Origin: Clostridia bacterium
GTDB lineage: Bacteria > Bacillota > Clostridia > Christensenellales > UBA1242
Length of the DNA: 5,947 nt
Assembly (NCBI GenBank): GCA_017456465.1
Contig: JAFTJJ010000026.1
Location: forward strand, 1 to 5,947
Reading direction: 5' to 3'
Position numbers and translations under genes: made by a program. The notes under the pieces are model-generated. The model made no database searches, was not told where the DNA came from, and worked only from the letters and a program-made list of their open reading frames with translations. This document shows positions 1-3,503 of this stretch, one piece after another (the stretch's first letter is position 1; every line of letters starts with the position of its first letter).

Positions 1-540
1 CTCGGTTATTATGACGAAAATGGCGATTTTGTTTATGTTGAAACTTGCGAAGACATGATAGAGCATAATGGAACTATACTTTCTTATTGGGAAATTGAAA
101 ATGGCGAACCATTCTCTGACACTTATATTGAATCGGACATGGTCATTGTTCCGATTTATGAAGTGTCATACTGTTATGTGACAGTGAATTATTACGATGA
201 GAATGAAAAATATCAGTCAGTTGAATGGGAAATTGTTGAAGGAACATTCATTGAAGTGAACTCAAATCAAATTGGTTATAATGATGAAAATGATGATTGG
301 GTTTATGTTGAAACAAACATGGGTCATAGTATTACTTATTTGTTTGATGGTTGGGTGTGTGATTCGAATAATGATGGAATAGATGAAAGGTATGGAAATC
401 TTGAAGATGAGACCATCGAAGTCTGGTGTGATTTTGCAATCACGGCAGATTATATATATGAAATATTACTGGAACCTGAGTTCTTGGTGTCAGTTGCCAT
501 TGTGGGAGGTGACTCCAATGCAGAATATCTCGATGTGACT
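1..540 (+). repeat. Two 270-nt (90-codon) coding repeats
   Basis: Bases 1-45 and 271-315 are strongly alike at DNA level (…ggttat.atga.gaaaatg..gat..), followed by gtttatgttgaaac. They encode L/I-G-Y-x-D-E-N-x-D-F/W-V-Y-V-E-T at an exact 270-nt period. Similarity fades after about the first 20 codons of each unit, and the second unit's end (nt 480-540) matches the first only loosely. More units may lie upstream of the window. Confidence 0.6.
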
Positions 541-828
541 TGTTATGAGGAAGACTATATGATTACTAATAATTGTTATGAGGAAGGGTATTTGCCTATG
601 GACGAAATAACAATTGAAGTTGTTAAAGGCCTCTACGAATATTTTGTTTATATCAATGGACTTGATATCTTTAGTTTTAGAGGCGAAAGTTATTATTTAG
701 TTACTAATTACGAATTCATAGTTAACGGTGTGTCTTTAACAAATACTGATTCTTCTTATTCTTATACTACCGTTTTACAAGAAAATACTGATATTGTGAT
801 TGAGGTATATCTTTCCTTTAGCTATTAA
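1..828 (+). CDS. C-terminal part of an acidic Flg_new/InlB-type repeat protein (5' truncated by window)
   Basis: The frame is open from the first base to a TAA at 826-828, giving 275 visible residues. The true start lies outside the window, and the ATG at 55 is only an internal Met. The product is very rich in Asp, Glu, Tyr and Asn and poor in Lys. It contains two ~90-residue units: the first begins LGYYDENGDFVYVE at residue 1 and the second IGYNDENDDWVYVE at residue 91. VTVNYYDENEKYQ followed by YLFDGWVCDSNND matches the general form of the Listeria-Bacteroides repeat (Flg_new, InlB B-repeat), a beta-grasp-like module of secreted or cell-surface proteins. There is no LPXTG motif, C-terminal membrane helix or positive tail, and the protein ends on strand-like sequence (TDIVIEVYLSFSY), so any anchor must be N-terminal. 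Surface location is inferred from the family; the molecular role is unknown. Confidence 0.75.
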   Translation, partial: LGYYDENGDFVYVETCEDMIEHNGTILSYWEIENGEPFSDTYIESDMVIVPIYEVSYCYVTVNYYDENEKYQSVEWEIVEGTFIEVNSNQIGYNDENDDWVYVETNMGHSITYLFDGWVCDSNNDGIDERYGNLEDETIEVWCDFAITADYIYEILLEPEFLVSVAIVGGDSNAEYLDVTCYEEDYMITNNCYEEGYLPMDEITIEVVKGLYEYFVYINGLDIFSFRGESYYLVTNYEFIVNGVSLTNTDSSYSYTTVLQENTDIVIEVYLSFSY

Positions 829-855
829 TTTAGAAACACAAATTTTTTAAAGACA

Positions 856-900
856 CAACAACAAACATCCCTACCATACAGGTGGGGATGTTTGTTGTTG
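856..900. terminator. Long hairpin, probable bidirectional terminator between convergent genes
   Basis: 856-875 pairs with 881-900 over 20 bp with one T·G wobble (872/884) and a 5-nt loop (876-880). The core is ACATCCC/GGGATGT-like, and the outer part is CAACAACAA paired with TTGTTGTTG, so each strand's 3' arm is itself U-rich. It starts 27 bp after the stop of the plus-strand repeat protein and 17 bp beyond the stop of the minus-strand small gene, which is where a shared terminator would sit. The downstream U-tracts are interrupted on both strands, so efficiency is uncertain. Confidence 0.75.
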
Positions 901-917
901 ATTATAAATTTGTTGTT

Positions 918-1061
918 TTATCTTTCAAGTTCATCGTCTAGTCTGCTCGCAAGAATGGCATCTTTTTGAGCGCGAATCAGGGCTTTCAGGTTTTTGTCTA
1001 TATCTTTGATTTTGGAGTTATAAAGTTTTTCTTCTGCTCTCAAAATCTTTCTGTTGTCCAT
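918..1061 (-). CDS. Small 47-aa charged helical protein, unknown function
   Basis: ATG at 1061-1059, stop TAA at 920-918. The product begins MDNRKILRAEEKLYNSKIKD and ends LASRLDDELER. It is almost entirely charged and aliphatic residues with no Pro or Gly, so a single amphipathic helix or short coiled coil is likely; no signal peptide or membrane segment is visible. A strong Shine-Dalgarno (AAAAGGGGG, 1077-1069 on the minus strand) sits 7 nt before the ATG. It follows nrnA by 51 bp on the same strand and is closed by the 856-900 hairpin, which supports a transcribed gene. Against this, its ribosome binding site lies in the 3' arm of a terminator-like hairpin whose U-tract runs up to the start codon. 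I recognise no family. It could be a regulated small protein or a chance frame. Confidence 0.5.
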   Translation of the reverse strand: MDNRKILRAEEKLYNSKIKDIDKNLKALIRAQKDAILASRLDDELER

Positions 1062-1108
1062 AAAAAATCCCCCTTTTGATTATTATGGGGGAGAGTAGAG
1101 TTTTTTAT
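1060..1108 (-). terminator. Terminator-like hairpin that also buries the small gene's Shine-Dalgarno
   Basis: On the minus strand, TCCCCC (1092-1087) pairs with GGGGGA (1073-1068) across a 13-nt AT-rich loop and is followed directly by TTTTTT (1067-1062), the form of an intrinsic terminator. It begins 20 nt after the nrnA stop. An outer pairing is possible after an 8-nt bulge: ATAAAAAA (1108-1101) with TTTTTTAT (1067-1060), the last two bases being the A and U of the small gene's AUG. The G run is that gene's ribosome binding site. The element could end the nrnA operon, mask translation of the small gene, or both. Confidence 0.65.
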
Positions 1109-1112
1109 TCGC

Positions 1113-2060
1113 TTATTTTGAGCCAAGGACGATTTTTTTGATTTCCTTGATGGTCTTTTTGAAGTTTCCTTCAAAAGTTGCGCCAGATGCGTGTTTGTGT
1201 CCACCACCACCGAAGTGAGCACAAAGTTCTTGAACGTTGTAATTCCTTGATCTTGTGCTGAGTTTGACTGTATTTTTGTCTTTTTGAGTCACAATGACGA
1301 GTGCGTCGGTTGGATAAAACTTCAAAGCATCAATGAGATAAAAGGTGTTGAGGTCAATAAACTTTTTGTATGTGTTGTATTTGATTGTCACAAGCGAAAG
1401 TTTGTCGCCATAAATCTTGAGATTTTTGTATGCAAGCATGGAAATATCAATATAGTTCTCTGGGCGCTTGATGAATAGTTCATAGTTGATTTTTTGAGTG
1501 TCTGCCCCAAGTTCCATGAGGTGTGCTGCGGCTTTCAAAGTTGACTCTGTTGTGTTTGCTTGAACAAAGCATCCAGTATCTGAAGAAATGCCCGCATAAA
1601 GATAATTTGCAAGTTCGGGTGTGATGTCAAACTTCATTTCTTGGAGAAGGTCATAAATGATTTCAGTTGCACTGCTTTTGTTTGAGTCTCTGCAAACAAT
1701 TGTTCCAAAATCGTCTTGTGGAATGTGGTGATCAAAAACGATGAGAGGTTTTTGAGTGTTTTTGAGATATTCTCCATATTTCCCGACTCGGGAAAGGCCT
1801 GAAACATCAACACAAATCAAGGTGTCGGAATTTTCAACAACTTCGAGAGAGTCTTCAAATTGTTCACATAAGAATTTGCTGTCGAATGATGGTTCGTCTT
1901 CGCAAATGATGTGGGTTTCTTTGCCGAGACTTTTCAAAAGATATTCAACCGACTTTGCAGAACCAACACAATCACCATCTGGTGAGATGTGAATGAAGAT
2001 TGAAAAATTTTTGCCAGTTTTTATTGCTTTAATTGCTTCTGTGAAATTTAATTTGTTCAT
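1113..2060 (-). CDS. nrnA: DHH/DHHA1 phosphoesterase, NrnA-type nanoRNase / pAp phosphatase
   Basis: The 315-residue product is about the length of Bacillus NrnA. DHH-domain motifs appear in order: HISPDGDCVGSA (residues 24-35, metal-binding H24, D28, D30), CVDVSGLSRVG with D85, FDHH (109-112) and GISSDTGCFVQANTT (157-171, D161). The C-terminal DHHA1 domain ends in the substrate-binding GGGGHKHASGA (284-294), preceded by STRS (268-271). The family uses Mn2+ to degrade 2- to 5-nt RNAs to mononucleotides and to dephosphorylate pAp to AMP in the cytoplasm; that activity is taken from family knowledge, and all key residues are present. The start is fixed by a Shine-Dalgarno TAAAGG (2074-2069), whose TAA is the stop of the upstream phosphorylase, 11 bp ahead, so translation is probably coupled. 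A c-di-AMP/pGpG-acting relative (GdpP) is excluded because there is no membrane, PAS or GGDEF part. Confidence 0.92.
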   Translation of the reverse strand: MNKLNFTEAIKAIKTGKNFSIFIHISPDGDCVGSAKSVEYLLKSLGKETHIICEDEPSFDSKFLCEQFEDSLEVVENSDTLICVDVSGLSRVGKYGEYLKNTQKPLIVFDHHIPQDDFGTIVCRDSNKSSATEIIYDLLQEMKFDITPELANYLYAGISSDTGCFVQANTTESTLKAAAHLMELGADTQKINYELFIKRPENYIDISMLAYKNLKIYGDKLSLVTIKYNTYKKFIDLNTFYLIDALKFYPTDALVIVTQKDKNTVKLSTRSRNYNVQELCAHFGGGGHKHASGATFEGNFKKTIKEIKKIVLGSK

Positions 2061-2071
2061 GGTTTTTTCCT

Positions 2072-2875
2072 TTAAATACTCATTATTGCATCAATGCAAA
2101 TTTTGAGAAGTTTTGTTCTGAGTTGGATTTTGTCATATCTTCGCCATTGCCAACTTGTGTCGCCAACTTTGTCTGTGAAGTAGAGGAGTTCTCCGAAATA
2201 AAAGTCGTTATATTCCGCCACGCTTGCAAGGCTTGCACACTCCATTTCAACACCAATTGCGCCTTCTTGGATTCTGCGTTTTGTTCTGTTTGGTGTTTCG
2301 CGGTAAAGCGCGTCAATTGTCCAAGTTGTTCCTGTGATGTATGGCTGGTTGTGTTTTTGAAGGGCTTTTTCAATTGCCATATTAACAAAAACGTTTGTTT
2401 CGATCATTCGAGCAGCTGGCACATAATGGTATGAAAGCCCTTCATCACGAATTGCTGATGTTGGAACAAAAAACAAATCATCAATGTCAACATCATTCAC
2501 AATGCATCCACAAGACCCGCAAGCAATGAATTTTGAAATTCCCACAAAGTGGAGTTCTTCAAGAAGATTGGCTGACGCAGGTCCACCAAGAGGGCAGAGG
2601 GCGATCAGAAGTTTTTTGTCATAAAGGTAAACAGGAGACACAGTGCTCGCTGATTTGAATTCATAAATCTTTTCGCACTTGTCAAAAATTTCTTTGCACT
2701 GGTCAAAAGCGCGAGGGTAAAAAATAATGCATTTGTCAACGCCAAGTTGTTGACATTCTTTGAATGCATCAAAGTTCTTTTTGCCTTGCGCAAAAAAATA
2801 ATTTTTTGATTGTGTTGCGTGATCATCATCCCATTCAAGGATTGGTGCGTCACTTAATTTGATTGTCTTTTTCAT
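2072..2875 (-). CDS. Nucleoside phosphorylase, PNP/UDP (uridine phosphorylase-like) family
   Basis: From the ATG at 2875 the product has 267 residues, normal for trimeric or hexameric nucleoside phosphorylases, which convert a nucleoside plus phosphate to base and (deoxy)ribose 1-phosphate. Family marks, numbered from this start: LCPLGGPASANLLEEL (93-108) in the place of the usual glycine-rich G-x-G-x-P-S segment, the core strand IACGSCGCI (117-125), SAIRDEGLSYHYVPA (140-154), TIDALYRETPNR (186-197), GVEMECASLASVA (208-220) supplying the nucleoside-contacting Met/Glu, and FTDKVGDTSW (233-242). The RDEG-SYHY motif places it with uridine-phosphorylase-like nucleoside phosphorylases, but substrate (uridine or purine) cannot be fixed. 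The same frame runs up to a TTG at 2905 and includes an ATG at 2884. I chose 2875 because the -10 box overlaps the earlier codons. No Shine-Dalgarno precedes any of the three. It is first in the operon with nrnA. Confidence 0.85.
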   Translation of the reverse strand: MKKTIKLSDAPILEWDDDHATQSKNYFFAQGKKNFDAFKECQQLGVDKCIIFYPRAFDQCKEIFDKCEKIYEFKSASTVSPVYLYDKKLLIALCPLGGPASANLLEELHFVGISKFIACGSCGCIVNDVDIDDLFFVPTSAIRDEGLSYHYVPAARMIETNVFVNMAIEKALQKHNQPYITGTTWTIDALYRETPNRTKRRIQEGAIGVEMECASLASVAEYNDFYFGELLYFTDKVGDTSWQWRRYDKIQLRTKLLKICIDAIMSI

Positions 2876-2884
2876 AATGATCAT

Positions 2885-2913
2885 ATTATAGCATTTTATG
2901 GACAAAGCTCAAA
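2885..2913 (-). promoter_or_regulatory. Promoter of the phosphorylase-nrnA operon
   Basis: On the minus strand a perfect -10 TATAAT occupies 2890-2885, preceded by TTGAGC (2912-2907, 16-bp spacer) or TTTGAG (2913-2908, 17-bp spacer) as a moderate -35. Transcription would start about 5-10 nt downstream, at or within a few bases of the ATG at 2875, predicting a leaderless or nearly leaderless mRNA. Confidence 0.55.
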
Positions 2914-2965
2914 CAAATTGATGCCACACTTGCAAAATTTTGTCATATAATATAAAGATAAAATC

Positions 2966-2994
2966 TTGACAATAATATTTAATATATTTATAAT
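2966..2994 (+). promoter_or_regulatory. Perfect consensus sigma-A promoter of the tRNA-Thr region
   Basis: TTGACA (2966-2971), a 17-bp AT-only spacer (2972-2988) and TATAAT (2989-2994) match the consensus at all 12 positions. Predicted start of transcription is near 3001. The next genes downstream are the two tRNA-headed repeat units and tRNA-Thr, so the primary transcript should carry all three. No other convincing plus-strand promoter was found between here and the tRNA. Confidence 0.85.
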
Positions 2995-3007
2995 TTTATT
3001 GTTCGCG

Positions 3008-3024
3008 TAATTGTTTAACAATTA
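3008..3024. repeat. 17-bp perfect palindrome just after the predicted transcription start
   Basis: TAATTGTT (3008-3015) and AACAATTA (3017-3024) are exact inverted repeats around one central T. The site begins about 7 bp downstream of the predicted start. It could be a repressor operator or the weak 5' hairpin of the transcript; its AT composition also allows chance. The right half belongs to the AACAATTA leader segment repeated before each tRNA head, but the left half occurs only here. Confidence 0.4.
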
Positions 3025-3047
3025 AAAACAACTCAATACTTAATCAC

Positions 3048-3209
3048 GCTGATGTGGCGCGAGTGGCGCGGCGCGTAAAAGAGAGTTGCCGGTGGCAAGT
3101 CTCTAGCCAAAGCGGGGAGCAAGTTGCACTTGCGACCGGGAAGAGCGCGATACCTTCGCAAGACACTTAAACTCGAACAACAATTAAAAACAACAAAATA
3201 TTTAATCAC
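3048..3209 (+). repeat. Repeat unit 1: tRNA-Thr 5' head joined to a GC-rich structured body
   Basis: The unit begins GCTGATGTGG exactly as tRNA-Thr, then reads CGCGAGTGG where the tRNA has CTCAGTGG, so the D-stem strand is altered and no acceptor 3' strand follows. The body carries a hairpin at 3080-3104 (AGAGA/TCTCT and TTGCC/GGCAA around a G·G mismatch and GGT loop). A second hairpin sits at 3119-3133 (GCAAGT/ACTTGC, loop TGC). An alternative 7-bp pairing, CTTGCGA 3129-3135 with TCGCAAG 3156-3162, excludes the second hairpin. All three plus-strand frames contain stops. The body is clearly more GC-rich than its surroundings, as structured RNAs in AT-rich genomes tend to be. It could be an uncharacterised noncoding RNA or the debris of a duplicated and invaded tRNA gene. 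Confidence 0.7.
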
Positions 3210-3370
3210 GCTGATGTGGATCAGTGGCGCGGCGCGTAAAAGAGAGTTGCCGGTGGCAAGTCTCTAGCCAAAGCGGGGAGCAAGTTTCACTTGCGACCGG
3301 GAAGAGCGCGATACCTTCGCAAGACACTTAAACTCGAACAACAATTAAAAATAACAAAATATTTAATCAC
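3210..3370 (+). repeat. Repeat unit 2: second copy of the tRNA-headed structured unit
   Basis: This copy is almost identical to unit 1. The differences are GGATCAGTGG instead of GGCGCGAGTGG in the head, one substitution (G3126 to T3287) in the 3-nt loop of the GCAAGT/ACTTGC hairpin (3280-3294), and one C-to-T change in the A-rich tail. The head differs from real tRNA-Thr by one base in the first 18 nt (A for C at 3220), which breaks the D-stem and also creates a CTGAT-GTGG-ATCAG hairpin at 3211-3224. The AGAGA/TCTCT hairpin is at 3241-3265, and the alternative CTTGCGA/TCGCAAG pairing is 3290-3296 with 3317-3323. The A-rich tail leads directly into tRNA-Thr. Confidence 0.7.
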
Positions 3371-3445
3371 GCTGATGTGGCTCAGTGGTAGAGCATCACC
3401 TTGGTAAGGTGGGGGTCACGGGTTCAATCCCCGTCATCAGCTCCA
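3371..3445 (+). tRNA. trnT: tRNA-Thr (anticodon GGT)
   Basis: A complete cloverleaf is present. The acceptor strands are GCTGATG (3371-3377) and CATCAGC (3435-3441). The D-stem is GCTC/GAGC. The anticodon stem TCACC/GGTGG, with one T·G pair, encloses the loop TTGGTAA with anticodon GGT at 3403-3405. The T-stem ACGGG/CCCGT encloses TTCAATC. Discriminator T3442 and an encoded CCA (3443-3445) complete the gene. It reads ACC directly and ACU by wobble. It is the intact third member of the tandem array and is followed after 7 nt by its terminator. Confidence 0.97.
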
Positions 3446-3452
3446 CATGGTT

Positions 3453-3484
3453 GTCACTTCTGAAACGAAGTGACTTTTTATTTT
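3453..3484 (+). terminator. Intrinsic terminator of the tRNA-Thr transcript
   Basis: GTCACTTC (3453-3460) pairs perfectly with GAAGTGAC (3467-3474) around a 6-nt loop, followed by TTTTTATTTT (3475-3484). This is a classic rho-independent form. The tex ribosome binding site begins 9 nt later, so tex mRNA would arise by readthrough unless a promoter has been missed. Confidence 0.85.
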
Positions 3485-3492
3485 GACGAAAG

Positions 3493-3498
3493 AAGGAG
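3493..3498 (+). promoter_or_regulatory. Shine-Dalgarno that fixes the tex start
   Basis: AAGGAG ends 5 nt before the ATG at 3504. The in-frame TTG at 3483 lies upstream of this site, in the terminator U-tract, so it is not the start. Confidence 0.85.
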
Positions 3499-3503
3499 TT
3501 AGT

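Larger units (their letters stand above)
3017..3388 (+). repeat. Tandem array: three copies of the tRNA-Thr leader plus 5' head, two copies of a structured body
   Basis: The leader AACAATTAAAAA[C/T]AAC recurs at 3017, 3179 and 3340, each followed by an AT-rich stretch ending TTAATCAC and then GCTGATGTGG at 3048, 3210 and 3371. Periods are 162 and 161 bp. Only the third copy continues into a whole tRNA-Thr; the first two run into the same ~100-nt GC-rich body. Leaders 2 and 3 differ by one base over 31 bp, while leader 1 differs from leader 2 at three positions. The array lies wholly between the promoter at 2966 and the tRNA terminator at 3453. Confidence 0.9.

Noticed and set aside
1040..1222. 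60-codon minus-strand frame over the nrnA 3' end
   Set aside because: It is out of frame with well-conserved DHHA1 coding sequence, has no ribosome binding site, and overlaps the better-supported small gene at 918-1061.
2876..2905. TTG start at 2905 giving a 277-residue phosphorylase
   Set aside because: The extra codons overlap the TATAAT box and have no Shine-Dalgarno.
3066..3076. GCGCGGCGCG as the 5' arm of a long stem closed by AGCGCG at 3144-3149
   Set aside because: Only 4-bp self-complementary GCGC/CGCG matches can form, and they are not extended by flanking pairs. This is insufficient support for a closing stem.
3033..3209. Minus-strand open frame across repeat unit 1 (GTG start at 3209, product including LPGRKCNLLPALARD)
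   Set aside because: It reads the complement of the structured repeat, has no ribosome binding site, and the copy in unit 2 is broken by a TGA from the single loop substitution. It is probably a spurious frame in GC-rich RNA-like sequence.
3360..3365. TATTTA before tRNA-Thr as its own -10 box
   Set aside because: No -35 match lies at 16-18 bp upstream, and initiation would fall on the tRNA's first base. The upstream consensus promoter explains expression better.
3017..3388. CRISPR array or inverted-repeat mobile element
   Set aside because: The long near-identical units are joined directly without variable spacers. No terminal inverted repeats, target-site duplication or transposase is present, so a tandem tRNA-associated duplication describes it better.
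3483..3503. TTG start giving seven extra residues on Tex
   Set aside because: It lies in the U-tract of the tRNA terminator and upstream of the AAGGAG site; the ATG at 3504 has proper spacing.
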